DNA of 64,000 nt from Rhodanobacter sp. C03. Lineage in GTDB: Bacteria; Pseudomonadota; Gammaproteobacteria; Xanthomonadales; Rhodanobacteraceae. The stretch lies in contig NZ_MUNT01000016.1 in NCBI RefSeq assembly GCF_002001175.1, positions 41,656 through 105,655 on the forward strand. Direction: 5' to 3'. A program made the translations under genes and the position numbers. Shown here piece after piece: positions 19,218-28,388 of the stretch (position 1 is the stretch's first letter; each line of letters opens with the position of its first letter). The notes under the pieces are model-generated. The model ran no database searches. It worked only from the letters and a program-made list of their open reading frames with translations, and had not been told where the DNA came from.

Positions 19218-19877
19218 TCAAAACGCGTAAAGCAGCACTGCAAAGAAATGGCATGTTGTGCCGGCAAGGACAAACAGATGCCAGATGAAATGGCTGTATC
19301 GAATCCTACCGTCTAGCACGAAGAACACCACGCCCAGGGTATAAGCCAAACCGCCAGCTCCGAGCCAAAGCAGTCCATTTGCCGACATGTGTAGCCACAG
19401 CGGCCGGATGGCGATCATCACCACCCATCCCATGGCGACGTACATAAGGGTGGACACGCGTGGAAATCGCGGACCTACCATGGCCTTGAACACCAGCCCC
19501 GCCAGAGCCAGGCTCCAGATTACGCCGAGCATGGTCCAACCCCAGCCTCCGTGAAGCACGCCCAAGGTGATTGGCGTATAGGTTCCAGCGATCAGCAAAT
19601 AGATGGCTGCGTGATCCAGCGCTCGGAAGATGGCCTTGAGCCGTTGGTGTGAGATTGCGTGGTAGAGGGTTGAAGCAAGATAGAGCAGGACGGCGCTGCT
19701 GCCGAATATCGCCGCTCCCACGATCGCCGAGATGCCACCCACGTGCTGCGCATGAATGACCAGGATGGGTAGGGCGGCGATAGCCAGCAACAAGCCAAAT
19801 CCGTGACTGAGACTGTTGGCGATTTCCTCGCCGAGGGTTTGGTGCCGCGTGATGGCGCTGACTGACGTTCGTGGCAT
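19218..19877 (-). CDS. PAQR/hemolysin III family membrane protein
   Basis: 219-aa protein with seven predicted helices. Family motifs: NSLSHGFGLLLAI, the SSTLYH-like STLYHAISH, LDHAAIYLLIAGTYTP, and C-terminal HFIWHLFVLAGTTCHFFAV; the histidines and Asp form the usual metal site. Hemolysin III/YqfA proteins have been tied to membrane lipid or energy state; no haemolytic role is implied. Lies downstream of fabBA on the same strand. Confidence 0.88.
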   Translation of the reverse strand: MPRTSVSAITRHQTLGEEIANSLSHGFGLLLAIAALPILVIHAQHVGGISAIVGAAIFGSSAVLLYLASTLYHAISHQRLKAIFRALDHAAIYLLIAGTYTPITLGVLHGGWGWTMLGVIWSLALAGLVFKAMVGPRFPRVSTLMYVAMGWVVMIAIRPLWLHMSANGLLWLGAGGLAYTLGVVFFVLDGRIRYSHFIWHLFVLAGTTCHFFAVLLYAF

Positions 19878-20105
19878 GTGATATTGGCCCTTGCTATGAA
19901 TTTCAAAATGAATCTATTTGTGCGGCACGGAAGGGACAGATCTGATATCAGAGTCCCTGTCATCAGCCGGGTTTGGAGCGCAGCTCATCGGCTCGACTGA
20001 GCTGCCGCCACCGTAGCGATCGCCAGATTTCAGCAAATGCAAATGGTAGGGATAGTCTTGCAAGGGGTGACACGTGGGTGCCCCCGCCCAGGCAGCTGAT
20101 AGCTG

Positions 20106-21314
20106 TCAAACCCGCGCAAATACCAAGCTAGCGTTGGTGCCACCGAAGCCGAAGCTGTTGGACATCACGGTGTTCAACGTCGCCTGACGCGTCTCTCGCA
20201 GGATGGGAAATCCCTCGACGCGCGGATCAAGCTCGACGATGTTGGCGGACCCTGCCATAAAGCCATCCCTGAGCATCAATAGGCTGTAAATTGCCTCATG
20301 CACGCTCGCCGCGCCGAGCGAGTGCCCCGTCAAAGCCTTGGTTGAGGAGATTGCCGGTACGGATTCTCCGAATACCTCGCGGACAGCCCTCAATTCCACA
20401 ATGTCGCCCATCTGGGTGGCGGTGCCGTGGGTGTTGAGGTAGTCGATTGGCAACGTCACGCCCTGCATTGCCATCCTCATGCAACGCACTGCGCCTTCGC
20501 CTGATGGCGACACCATATCGGCTCCGTCCGAGGTCACCCCATAGCCGACCAGTTCGGCATGGATGCATGCTCCCCGCGCCTTTGCATGCTCGTATTCCTC
20601 CAGCACCAGCATGCCGCCACCGCTGGCGATGACGAAGCCGTCGCGACCCGCATCGTAGGGGCGCGATGCGGTTTGCGGCTCGTCGTTATAGTTACTGGAC
20701 AAAGCGCCCATCGCATCGAACTGCGCGGTCATACCCCAGTTCAGTTCTTCGCCGCCACCAGCAAACATTACATCCTGCGCACCATGACGGATCAGGTCTG
20801 CTGCCGCGCCAATGCAATGGCCCGAGGTGGCACATGCCGCGGCGATCGAGTAGCTCAGGCCGAGAATGCCGAAAGCGGTGGCGAGTGTTGCTGACACTGT
20901 GGAACACATCGTGCGGGGTACCATGTATGGACCGATCTTACGTACACCCTTCTCGCGCAGAAGGTCAGCAGTCTCAATCTGCCACTGTGCTGAGCCACCG
21001 CCGGAGCCGGCGATCACACCGCTGCGCGGATGGCATATCTGTTCGATGGCAAGACCAGCATCGGCAATGGCCGCTCGCATCGCCACGTACGCATTGGCCG
21101 CTGCATCACCCATGAAGCGTTTCAACTTACGGTCTATCACCGCATTGAGATCGATCTGCGGCACGCCGGCGATTTGGCTGCGTAAGCCGCGAACGGCATA
21201 TTCTGGAACGGCGCGAATTCCGCTGCGTGCTTCGCTCAGTGCGCAAGAGACAGCATCCGCGGCGTTGCCAAGGCAAGACACGATGCCCATGCCGGTTACC
21301 ACTACGCGGCGCAT
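20106..21314 (-). CDS. fabB: Beta-ketoacyl-ACP synthase I (FabB)
   Basis: 402-aa condensing enzyme. The active-site Cys is in AAACATSGH, the two catalytic histidines are in [11 protein letters not shown] and [11 protein letters not shown], and the C-terminal loop reads NSFGFGGTN. FabB elongates the cis-unsaturated intermediate made by FabA, the oxygen-independent route to unsaturated fatty acids. Its ATG overlaps the fabA stop (TGATG), so they are coupled. The pair's location inside an anaerobic-respiration island suggests a low-oxygen copy. Confidence 0.93.
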   Translation of the reverse strand: MRRVVVTGMGIVSCLGNAADAVSCALSEARSGIRAVPEYAVRGLRSQIAGVPQIDLNAVIDRKLKRFMGDAAANAYVAMRAAIADAGLAIEQICHPRSGVIAGSGGGSAQWQIETADLLREKGVRKIGPYMVPRTMCSTVSATLATAFGILGLSYSIAAACATSGHCIGAAADLIRHGAQDVMFAGGGEELNWGMTAQFDAMGALSSNYNDEPQTASRPYDAGRDGFVIASGGGMLVLEEYEHAKARGACIHAELVGYGVTSDGADMVSPSGEGAVRCMRMAMQGVTLPIDYLNTHGTATQMGDIVELRAVREVFGESVPAISSTKALTGHSLGAASVHEAIYSLLMLRDGFMAGSANIVELDPRVEGFPILRETRQATLNTVMSNSFGFGGTNASLVFARV

Positions 21315-21835
21315 CAGAAGCCCTCCGTCGACTGGAACAGGCCAACTCGCATGTCGGTGGCTACGTATATAAGCCGGTCATCGACATACGTTTTGCCATC
21401 TGCAATCACCATGGACAGCTTTCCACGTAGCACTCGGCGGATATCGATCTCATAGCGGATTAACTTTGCACTCGGCAATACCTGTCCGGAAAACTTCACT
21501 TGGCCCACGCCAAGCGCCCGACCGCGACCGGGCTCACCCAGCCATGGCAGGAAGAACCCACTGAGTTGCCACATCGCGTCCAAGCCAAGACAGCCTGGCA
21601 TCACAGGGTCACCGTCGAAATGGCAGCCGAAAAACCACAGGTCAGGCCGGACATCCAGCTCTGCAAGGATGACGCCCTTGCCGGAAGCGCCACCATGTTC
21701 ATCAATACGGGTGATGCGGTCGAACATCAGCATGGGTGGCGACGGTAGACGAGCGTTGCCGGGACCAAAAAATTCACCGCGGGCACAGGCAAGCAGTTGA
21801 GCGTAGTCGAACGAAGAAGGTCGGTTCATGGCCAT
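21314..21835 (-). CDS. fabA: 3-hydroxydecanoyl-ACP dehydratase/isomerase (FabA)
   Basis: 173-aa hot-dog-fold enzyme of normal FabA length. The catalytic His is in [20 protein letters not shown], with the partner Asp in that same stretch (GLDAMWQ). It dehydrates 3-hydroxydecanoyl-ACP and isomerises trans-2 to cis-3, the entry to unsaturated fatty acids without oxygen. A weak FNR-like site lies 51 bp upstream. Confidence 0.93.
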   Translation of the reverse strand: MAMNRPSSFDYAQLLACARGEFFGPGNARLPSPPMLMFDRITRIDEHGGASGKGVILAELDVRPDLWFFGCHFDGDPVMPGCLGLDAMWQLSGFFLPWLGEPGRGRALGVGQVKFSGQVLPSAKLIRYEIDIRRVLRGKLSMVIADGKTYVDDRLIYVATDMRVGLFQSTEGF

Positions 21836-21885
21836 GTTTGCAGAGGAAGACCTAACCAGTCTGCGAGGCTTTCCACCCGGGCACC

Positions 21886-21899
21886 ATGACGCTGGTCAA
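21886..21899 (-). promoter_or_regulatory. Weak FNR-like box (ATGAC-GCTG-GTCAA)
   Basis: One half-site is degenerate (ATGAC for TTGAC). It lies 51 bp before the fabA ATG, the same spacing as the stronger boxes in this window. Could also be chance. Confidence 0.4.
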
Positions 21900-21953
21900 G
21901 GGGGTGCAAACATACGCCAGCGTCTGTTTTAGGCGTGCGGCACAATCGCGCAG

Positions 21954-23405
21954 TCAAGCTGGCATGACGGCATCGGTGCGATAGTGAGCCCCGAGACTGT
22001 GAGTGCGCGATAGGGCTGCCTCAAGCACCCGTTGTGCGAGGCGAGCCTGCCAACCTTCATCGGCCCAAGCCAGACATGCCTTCAGCGCGTTCTGCAAGCC
22101 AGTTGCCTCACGTTCCGGTCCTGCGGTCTGCCATAGCAACATGCGCAGAGCTTCCAGCCGCGACTGTGGCAGGCTCGCGGCACGCCCAACCCAGCGATAT
22201 GGACCGCTGCTTGCTGCTCGCAAATCCATGGTGGCCAACATCAAACCCAGGCGTTGACCACACAGCACGCCTTCGAGCAGCGAGTTGCTGGCCAGTCGGT
22301 TAGCGCCATGCACGCCGCTGCAGGCTACCTCACCGACGGCATACAAACCGGGCACACCTGTACGGCCATCTGCATCTGCCGCAATTCCGCCCATATGGAA
22401 ATGAGCCACTGGCGTCACCGGTATCGGCTGCAGTCGTGGATCGATGCCTTCGGCAAGACATGCCGCCAAGACGGTGGGAAAGCGCCGCTCCCACTCACCA
22501 TCCACTTCGCGTGCATCCAACCATGCGGAGCCGTCATCGCGGCATGCCTGCCACACGCGACGGGCCACCACATCGCGCGGTGCCAAATCACCCAGCGGAT
22601 GTTGATCGGCCATCAACAGCTGACCGGTAGCGCCGTACAGACGCGCGCCGGCACCGCGCAGGGCCTCGGTGATCAGCGGCAAACAATGGACGCCCGCAAC
22701 GTTAAGCGCGGTCGGATGAAATTGAACGAACTCGAGGTCGCGAGTTCGCGCGCCGGCGGACATGCCTAGCGCCAAACCGCTGCCGTCTGCACCGGGAGGA
22801 TTACTGGTGCGCGCATACAACGCACCGATACCACCGGTGGCCAGCACAACTGCGGCGGCCTCCATTTCATGCCGATGGCCGCGCGTATCGTGGGTACACA
22901 CGCCGCAGACAGCATCGCCGCGCAGCAGTAGTCCATCCACGTCCATATCGCCGCGCCACTGGATATGGGATGACTGTTGCGCGCGTTGACGTAACGCCTG
23001 AACTAGCGCCACACCACTGGCATCACCGCCTGCATGCACGATCCGTGCGGCAAGATGTCCGCCTTCGCGGCCAAGGTGCAGATGTCCGTCCGCATCTCGG
23101 TCGAATGCAACGCCCTGCGCCTGCAGCCAGCCGATGGCCGCCGGTGCCTGCGAGCAAAGCCACTGCACCATCGCAGCATTATTGTGGTGCGCCCCGGCGG
23201 TGAGTGTGTCGAGGGCATGCATGGCGGGGCTGTCACTTGGATCAAGAGCGGCAGCGATACCGCCTTGCGCCAGCGCGCTGGCCGTGCCGCTGCCATCATG
23301 TGCGCGGCAAAGCAGGCGTACCGGCGTTGGCGCCAACGCCAGCGCTGTGGTCAGTCCGGCTACACCACCACCCACCACCACTACAGGTGGCCTTGCGCGC
23401 GTCAT
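21954..23405 (-). CDS. nadB: L-aspartate oxidase (NadB)
   Basis: 483-aa FAD enzyme of the succinate dehydrogenase/fumarate reductase flavoprotein family. It has an N-terminal GGGVAGLTTAL, the SALAQGGIAAAL loop, and the family end motif GVHGANRLASNSLLEG. Converts aspartate to iminoaspartate for NAD synthesis; it can pass electrons to fumarate as well as oxygen, so it works anaerobically. ATGA overlap with nadA upstream. There is no nadC in the window. Confidence 0.93.
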   Translation of the reverse strand: MTRARPPVVVVGGGVAGLTTALALAPTPVRLLCRAHDGSGTASALAQGGIAAALDPSDSPAMHALDTLTAGAHHNNAAMVQWLCSQAPAAIGWLQAQGVAFDRDADGHLHLGREGGHLAARIVHAGGDASGVALVQALRQRAQQSSHIQWRGDMDVDGLLLRGDAVCGVCTHDTRGHRHEMEAAAVVLATGGIGALYARTSNPPGADGSGLALGMSAGARTRDLEFVQFHPTALNVAGVHCLPLITEALRGAGARLYGATGQLLMADQHPLGDLAPRDVVARRVWQACRDDGSAWLDAREVDGEWERRFPTVLAACLAEGIDPRLQPIPVTPVAHFHMGGIAADADGRTGVPGLYAVGEVACSGVHGANRLASNSLLEGVLCGQRLGLMLATMDLRAASSGPYRWVGRAASLPQSRLEALRMLLWQTAGPEREATGLQNALKACLAWADEGWQARLAQRVLEAALSRTHSLGAHYRTDAVMPA

Positions 23406-24427
23406 ATCGTTTCCTGCCGGCCTATCGCAAGCATCCGCATCAGTGCCGTCCTGGCCCGTACAGCGATGTCAGTGGGCACCCTGACCTCATGCCGCAGGTC
23501 GCGCAGACAGGTGTAGATTTTCTGCAGGGTGATTCGCTGCATGTGCGGGCAGAGGTTGCATGGCTTGATGAATTCGGTGGCTGGGAACTGTGCACGCAAG
23601 TTGTCCGCCATTGAACATTCAGTGATCAGTGCCACGCGTTCCGGCCTTTCCTTAGCCAGCCAGCGAACCATCGCGCTGGTAGAGCCGACGAAATCGGCCT
23701 CAGCCCATACCTCTGGGGGGCACTCGGGGTGTGCTATCAGTTTGGCGTGGAAGTATTCGCGTGCGTGCCGAGCCTGTTGTGCAGTAAATTTTTCGTGTAC
23801 CTCGCAGCGGCCGGTCCACAGCAACAGCTCCACCTTGGTCTTGCTCGCGACGTAATTTCCAAGGAAGCGGTCGGGCAGGAAGATCACCTGGTTCGTTCCC
23901 ATCGCCTCTACTACTTCAACCGCATTGGCCGAAGTGCAGCAGGCATCAGACTCAGCCTTCACTTCAGCCGAAGTGTTGACATAGCTAACTACGGGTACTC
24001 CAGGATATTTCGCTCGCAAGGCGCGCACGTCAGCAGCGGTGATCGACGCAGCTAGTGAACAACCGGCCTCTAGATCAGGTATCAAGACCGTCTTTTCCGG
24101 GGCCAGGATCTTTGCGCTCTCAGCCATGAAATGGACTCCGCACAGCACAATCAGGCGGCCCTCACAGTCCGCCGCCGCCTGTGCCAGTGCGAGCGAGTCG
24201 CCGGTGACGTCTGCCACGCCGTGAAAGATCTCAGCTGACTGATAGCTGTGCGCCATGATCACGGCGCCACGCTGTTTCTTCAGCCGGTTGATAGCCTCGA
24301 TCCAGGGTAGGTGAAATGGCCATTCAAGGCAGGGCACCAAGTGTTCGAGGCGTGCACCGAGTTCGGCATATTCATGCTCAAGTGCGTCACGCCAGATAGG
24401 CAATGGCAACGTGTCGGGGTCGGTCAT
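23402..24427 (-). CDS. nadA: Quinolinate synthase (NadA)
   Basis: 341-aa [4Fe-4S] enzyme condensing iminoaspartate with dihydroxyacetone phosphate. Family motifs are MAHSYQSAEIFHGVADVTGDS, VLCGVHFMAESAKIL (cluster Cys), CCTSANAVEV and the C-terminal KPCNLCPHMQRITL. Follows the chorismate mutase-UbiT gene by 48 bp and overlaps nadB, so it may be carried on the long minus-strand transcript from 27.25 kb. Confidence 0.93.
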   Translation of the reverse strand: MTDPDTLPLPIWRDALEHEYAELGARLEHLVPCLEWPFHLPWIEAINRLKKQRGAVIMAHSYQSAEIFHGVADVTGDSLALAQAAADCEGRLIVLCGVHFMAESAKILAPEKTVLIPDLEAGCSLAASITAADVRALRAKYPGVPVVSYVNTSAEVKAESDACCTSANAVEVVEAMGTNQVIFLPDRFLGNYVASKTKVELLLWTGRCEVHEKFTAQQARHAREYFHAKLIAHPECPPEVWAEADFVGSTSAMVRWLAKERPERVALITECSMADNLRAQFPATEFIKPCNLCPHMQRITLQKIYTCLRDLRHEVRVPTDIAVRARTALMRMLAIGRQETI

Positions 24428-24475
24428 GGCGATCCGCAGAGGGAATGTAGGAGAAACACGTGCCGCAGCAACCTG

Positions 24476-25336
24476 TCAGGCTGCCTCACGTCGATGCGCC
24501 GCCCGGGCGGCGCGCGTGAAGCGGGCGCTCCGGTTCAGCAAAATGCGCAGGCCGAGCGGTATCGCCTCCCACGGTAGCCGGTCGAGCATATTGCGCGCCG
24601 TAAGACCAAGCTCCGTGTCGCCAGTGAGTACCAGCCGGCGTTGGAAGAAGAGCGTGTCGGCGTCTTCCAGCCGGCAGGCCAGTAACAACAAGTCCGCGAC
24701 GCTACCGCGCACACTGGCCTCTGGCGCGTCATTGGTCACACGCAAACGTCCTTCACGTAACTCCAGCACCCAGCGGATACGCAGGTCGCTCACCTCGATG
24801 GCTAGTCGTCGTCCAAGCATGAAGTCGAGTGCGCCCACGCGCAAAGGAGTGGCAAGTACATGCGCCATCCCTGCCTCGAGTAAAGTGTGCTGCCAGCGCG
24901 ATGGCGCGACATGCAGCAGCGGAGCTATCCTCTGTGGTGGCGGCAACAGGCGCAGCAGACGTGGAACAAGGGAGGATAAATGTGGGGGGCTAGGCATAGT
25001 GGACGCCATTATTGAAGCAGAGTCGCGAGCACCGCTCTGATCCACGTCAACAATCAATCCTTGCTGGCGACAAGCATCGCCGATGGCCAGGTCCAGTAGA
25101 TCCTCTGCGGTGGACGATGGCAGATTGAGTCGCGCTGCTAGTTTCTGCGCACGGTCGCGTACCCGACGCTCCCGCGCCGGATCGCGCAGTGGTACTCCCG
25201 CACGTGGCTTGAGAGCCGCCACCACGTGCACCATCCGACGGCGTGCGGCCAGCAGAAGAATTAAGCCGTCATCGACACGATCAATCACGGCGCGCGCCCG
25301 CGACAGGGCGAAATGCTCAGGAAGATGTCGATACAT
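24476..25336 (-). CDS. Chorismate mutase (AroQ)-UbiT fusion protein
   Basis: 286-aa two-domain protein. Residues about 13-95 are an AroQ-type chorismate mutase. Compared with E. coli chorismate mutase numbering there is a constant offset of four: R15, R32, K43, D52, R55, E56 and Q92 match the catalytic R11, R28, K39, D48, R51, E52 and Q88; only S84 is changed (A88). Residues about 125-280 are an SCP2-like UbiT domain, with the family stretch FFQRRLVLTGDTELGL. UbiT is a lipid-carrier-like accessory factor of oxygen-independent ubiquinone synthesis with UbiU and UbiV. Inference: the mutase half makes prephenate, the likely oxygen donor for UbiUV. It overlaps the upstream DGC gene by 20 bp. Standalone UbiT is about 170 aa. 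Confidence 0.85.
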   Translation of the reverse strand: MYRHLPEHFALSRARAVIDRVDDGLILLLAARRRMVHVVAALKPRAGVPLRDPARERRVRDRAQKLAARLNLPSSTAEDLLDLAIGDACRQQGLIVDVDQSGARDSASIMASTMPSPPHLSSLVPRLLRLLPPPQRIAPLLHVAPSRWQHTLLEAGMAHVLATPLRVGALDFMLGRRLAIEVSDLRIRWVLELREGRLRVTNDAPEASVRGSVADLLLLACRLEDADTLFFQRRLVLTGDTELGLTARNMLDRLPWEAIPLGLRILLNRSARFTRAARAAHRREAA

Positions 25337-25733
25337 CGACCGTCTCCCCGGTGGCGGCCGCTGGCAGCGCTAACAGCGCTCGTGCTGCCGGAAGCACCTT
25401 GTCCAGATAGACGCGTCGTGCTTCGGTGGCATCGAAATCGGCATGCTGGCGTTTCTTTACGCCATAGTCGGACAGAACTAGATGTGTGTCGGCCACCACG
25501 CCCGCGTTGGTCAGACAGGCCGAGGCACATTTTAGTATGCAGCCGTCGAGCGCGAGGATGCGTCGCCCGCTTTGTGCGGTGCGGACCAGTCCAGTCACGC
25601 CGCCACCAACGCCGGCGATGCACGACATCTCCGCGACGCCTGCGCGGTCCAGTTGCAGTGCGAGGTGATTGGCCATCTGTGCCGCACTGGAACAGCCAGA
25701 GCAGGAATAGACGAGCGGCGGCCTACCAGTCAT
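25317..25733 (-). CDS. DGC-domain (putative zinc-binding) protein
   Basis: 138-aa small protein. Conserved cysteines appear as CSGCSSAAQMAN near the N-terminus and DGCILKCASACL in the middle, the DGC signature. Proteins of this family are often found with redox or denitrification genes, but the biochemical role is unknown. It overlaps both the membrane-protein gene upstream (ATGA) and the chorismate mutase-UbiT gene downstream, so it is part of one tight operon. Confidence 0.8.
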   Translation of the reverse strand: MTGRPPLVYSCSGCSSAAQMANHLALQLDRAGVAEMSCIAGVGGGVTGLVRTAQSGRRILALDGCILKCASACLTNAGVVADTHLVLSDYGVKKRQHADFDATEARRVYLDKVLPAARALLALPAAATGETVDVSTSS

Positions 25734-26986
25734 GGATGATCCTCCATATTAAGCAGAAAGCGGTTTGCGCGTCGGCGCACGCCATCAAGAGTTAGCCAAA
25801 GGCAAAGCCATGCCAGTAGCATCGCCAGCCCGGCTGAACGCGCCAGCCAAAGGCGTGGCCACAACACAGCCGCTGGTAGCAGAAATGCCTGCGGCAGTTG
25901 CGCCAGCAGCACACGGGCCTTGTCCAATTCAGGCAGAAGCCGTTGTATGCCGGGTATCCGCACGCCACGACTGACACGACGGTGTAAGGCGATCCAGCCG
26001 AGAAAGGCCACAATCTCCAGCAACATACCGTTCACCAGCAATGGCAGGGCGATACACAGCCCCAATGCGCCAGCCAATAATTCGTTCCGTGTATCCCAGA
26101 GAAGGATAAGCGCGGTAATCGCTAGTGCGCCCAGTCCGGCCTGCCAACTCCAAAGCAAGGGTCCTCGCCGTGACCGCGGCGCCCGCCATTGCAGCCACAG
26201 TGCAGAGCAAGTAAACAGCAGTGCATGGATAGCTAGTGCTAAGCGTAGCCATGAGGCATCGTCGCGTAGCAGCCGTAGCCACGCCCCAGCGAGCAACGCC
26301 AACAGCAGGCTCATCAGCCATGCAGCTTGTGCCGCCGCCGGTACCACGGAAGTTCCCTGGAACATGGGCATCACTACGCGCGCCACGCTGGCGATCAGCA
26401 GTACGGTCCACCCCAGTAATCCCCAGCTTGCATGCACGTCGACCAGCGCAGCTAGCGGTATCTCCAACCAGCCACCAAGACCCAGTGCCAGGCAACCGCC
26501 AAGCAATGCTGTAGACAAAGCAAACACCAGTGATACGCCAATACCTGCCCGCAAAAGACGTTGGCCAACAGCCGAGAGCGTGCCCGGCAAAGTCATCGCG
26601 CATAGCAGCACGAATGTTGTCGGAAGCAGCACGCCAGCAGCCAGAAGGCCGAGGCGCCAACCAGCAAGCAGTCCCGTCATCAGCAGGGCTAGGCCGAGAT
26701 TGAACAGTACGTGCAACCAAGGCCCGAGCGATGTACTGCCACGCACGTGTACGCCAGCCGCTGCCGGCAGGAATTGCAACACGCTGCCGAACATCGCATT
26801 GCCGAGAACACCGAGAGTAAATGCGTGCACCAGCGCTAGAGTTTCCGGCAGCCAACGCGTGCGCAGAAGTGCATCACCGTCGACGACTAGAAGTATGCCT
26901 GCGAACATTCCCCACAGCGGTACGCTGAGCAGGAAACGGCGCGGCAACGCCGTCGGCGGTGCCTTCTCAAGCGCCAGCTGTACCAT
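25730..26986 (-). CDS. Polytopic membrane protein, NnrS-like
   Basis: 418 aa with about twelve hydrophobic helices and conserved histidines (ALVHAFTLGVLGNAMFGSVLQF; DVHASWGLLGW). The spacing of His and Gly-rich helices recalls NnrS and haem-copper oxidase subunit I-like permeases, but similarity to the NnrS at 45.8 kb is weak. Function unknown; a metal- or haem-linked membrane role fits the FNR-box operon with TusA-like and DGC proteins. Confidence 0.65.
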   Translation of the reverse strand: MVQLALEKAPPTALPRRFLLSVPLWGMFAGILLVVDGDALLRTRWLPETLALVHAFTLGVLGNAMFGSVLQFLPAAAGVHVRGSTSLGPWLHVLFNLGLALLMTGLLAGWRLGLLAAGVLLPTTFVLLCAMTLPGTLSAVGQRLLRAGIGVSLVFALSTALLGGCLALGLGGWLEIPLAALVDVHASWGLLGWTVLLIASVARVVMPMFQGTSVVPAAAQAAWLMSLLLALLAGAWLRLLRDDASWLRLALAIHALLFTCSALWLQWRAPRSRRGPLLWSWQAGLGALAITALILLWDTRNELLAGALGLCIALPLLVNGMLLEIVAFLGWIALHRRVSRGVRIPGIQRLLPELDKARVLLAQLPQAFLLPAAVLWPRLWLARSAGLAMLLAWLCLWLTLDGVRRRANRFLLNMEDHP

Positions 26987-27251
26987 CGTGATCGGGTCGG
27001 GAAATCAACACACGCATGCCACCGGAAGCCAGTGCGTACACTCTGGTCTGAAGGCCGCGTGCGTCCAGAACTTCAAGCAGTGGCGTTGGCCACAGTGGGG
27101 TGAGTACACACACGCTCTCCCCCGGCTCCAACGCGTCGGAAAATTCGAGTGCACGTTGCATCGGTTCGGGGCAGGGACGCCCTCTCAGGTCGTATTCAGG
27201 CCACTTCACGTCAGTGGCAACCTGCTGAATGGGACGGCTAACGTGATGCAT
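26967..27251 (-). CDS. TusA/DUF2249-like sulfur-carrier protein
   Basis: 94-aa protein with the TusA-type active motif DLRGRPCPEPM (Cys in position). TusA proteins carry sulfur as a persulfide. First gene of a minus-strand operon behind an FNR-type box; overlaps the next gene by 20 bp. Its substrate is unknown; molybdenum cofactor or Fe-S related sulfur transfer are possibilities. Confidence 0.75.
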   Translation of the reverse strand: MHHVSRPIQQVATDVKWPEYDLRGRPCPEPMQRALEFSDALEPGESVCVLTPLWPTPLLEVLDARGLQTRVYALASGGMRVLISRPDHDGTAGA

Positions 27252-27286
27252 AATCGGTATTGCAGCACACGTATCACGTTGACGCG

Positions 27287-27300
27287 CTGATCTGGATCAA
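27287..27300 (-). promoter_or_regulatory. FNR-type box (CTGAT-CTGG-ATCAA)
   Basis: Near-consensus FNR site 36 bp before the ATG of the TusA-like gene, heading the minus-strand unit that includes the chorismate mutase-UbiT fusion and nadAB. Confidence 0.65.
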
Positions 27301-27500
27301 ACGACATCCAATTGTCGTGTCGACGAGACGTTCGACCTTCGGTCAGAGAGCGTTATCCAGTACTCCCTAACCACGCCATTCGGCTCAGTGCGAAACTTTG
27401 TAGTATCAATCGGGGCTGACGATTTGCGTATTTGGGCCCAGCGAGATCCAGGAGCCTTGGGCGCCTGTGACACTTTGCCATTCGTGCCGGTGCGTGCCAG

Positions 27501-27514
27501 TTGACAAAGGTCAA
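27501..27514 (+). promoter_or_regulatory. FNR-type box (TTGAC-AAAG-GTCAA)
   Basis: Perfect palindrome ahead of the nosL pseudogene and tatABC. A second half-pair, TTGAT-TAC-GTCAA with 3-bp spacing, lies at 27520-27532. A promoter here could still drive tatABC although nosL has decayed. Confidence 0.68.
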
Positions 27515-27629
27515 TATGATTGATTACGTCAAGGCCTAGCATGAGCGCCATGGAAGGCTTGTCTTGGCAGGTTCACGTGATTCTCGGCGACGATAAGCGT
27601 TGACCTTCCATTTTTCGCCACAGGGAAGT

Positions 27630-28073
27630 GTGAAGTTCGACGTGAAGGCCGCTATTGCAAGATGTACGAGCCTCGCGTTCGTCTTCCTTCTCGTCGGCTG
27701 TGGGGACCATCAATCCCTACCACCCCAGAGGCCCGTGGCCATTTTGAAAGATGACGTTTGCGAGATATGCGGAATGTATATCGAAGCATCATCCGGACCT
27801 CGCAGTGAGGCCTGTTTGAAGAGCAGCGATAAACCATTGAAGTTTGATTCGACGCGATATTTCCCTGCCTATGTGCTACGGCCGGGAAATGAACTGCGAC
27901 TGGAGCACTTTTTTTGCAGGAGAGTGAGGGTATTGACTGGAATCATCCGTCGAACGCCACCGAGGGGAAAAGTGATGCAGCTGTCAACGGCCTGTAGCGG
28001 GTTCCATATCACGTGGATAAAGTTACAGACCGCGCTGTCATGTTGCTAAAAAGTGGATTGATGGACCTCCCAT
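27630..28073 (+). pseudogene. Second nosL copy, frameshifted
   Basis: Begins like NosL: GTG after GGGAA, a signal segment ending FLLVGCGD (lipobox) and the copper motif CEICGMYIEASSGPRSEA, parallel to CAVCGMYIEAGPGPRGEA of the intact NosL. After the T-run near 27907 the frame breaks. The shifted frame resumes QESEGIDWNHPSN, matching QDSARINWQHPSN, then meets stops. It is a duplicate that has decayed, followed by intact tatABC. Confidence 0.8.
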
Positions 28074-28150
28074 CGGGGTGAACGCAGTCTCGTCGAAGTA
28101 TTGAAATCAACCGCATCGCGCATTTAGCGCTGCAAGTTGTGAGGTGATCT

Positions 28151-28384
28151 ATGTTTGGTCTTGATAGTATCTGGCACTGGGTGTTGGTGCTTGTCATCGT
28201 CCTGGTGTTCTTTGGCACCGGAAAGTTACGCAATGCTGGCGGCGATCTTGGCGCGGCCATTCGTGATTTCAAAAAAGGTATGAAGGGTGGTGTTGAAACC
28301 GGCCCGTCCGAGCAGCTAAAGGCCGACCCTCCTGTAGATACCTCCGCGCAAGTCAAGAACGCCGAACGCGAACGCGTGTCGTAG
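28151..28384 (+). CDS. tatA: TatA, twin-arginine translocase pore subunit
   Basis: 77 aa: short N-terminal helix ([21 protein letters not shown]), hinge, amphipathic helix ([18 protein letters not shown]) and a polar tail. It forms the Tat pore with TatB and TatC for folded, cofactor-loaded proteins. In this window NosZ, HiPIP and ApbE carry RR signals. AGGTG ribosome site. First gene of tatABC. Confidence 0.95.
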   Translation: MFGLDSIWHWVLVLVIVLVFFGTGKLRNAGGDLGAAIRDFKKGMKGGVETGPSEQLKADPPVDTSAQVKNAERERVS

Positions 28385-28388
28385 CCTT

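Noticed and set aside
19930..20000. CTGATATCAG palindrome as an FNR box before the PAQR gene
   Set aside because: The half-sites abut with no 4-bp spacer, so it does not fit FNR.
27297..27551. 84-aa minus-strand frame between the TusA-like gene and the nosL relic
   Set aside because: No family resemblance, no ribosome site, and it covers both FNR-type boxes; more likely intergenic.
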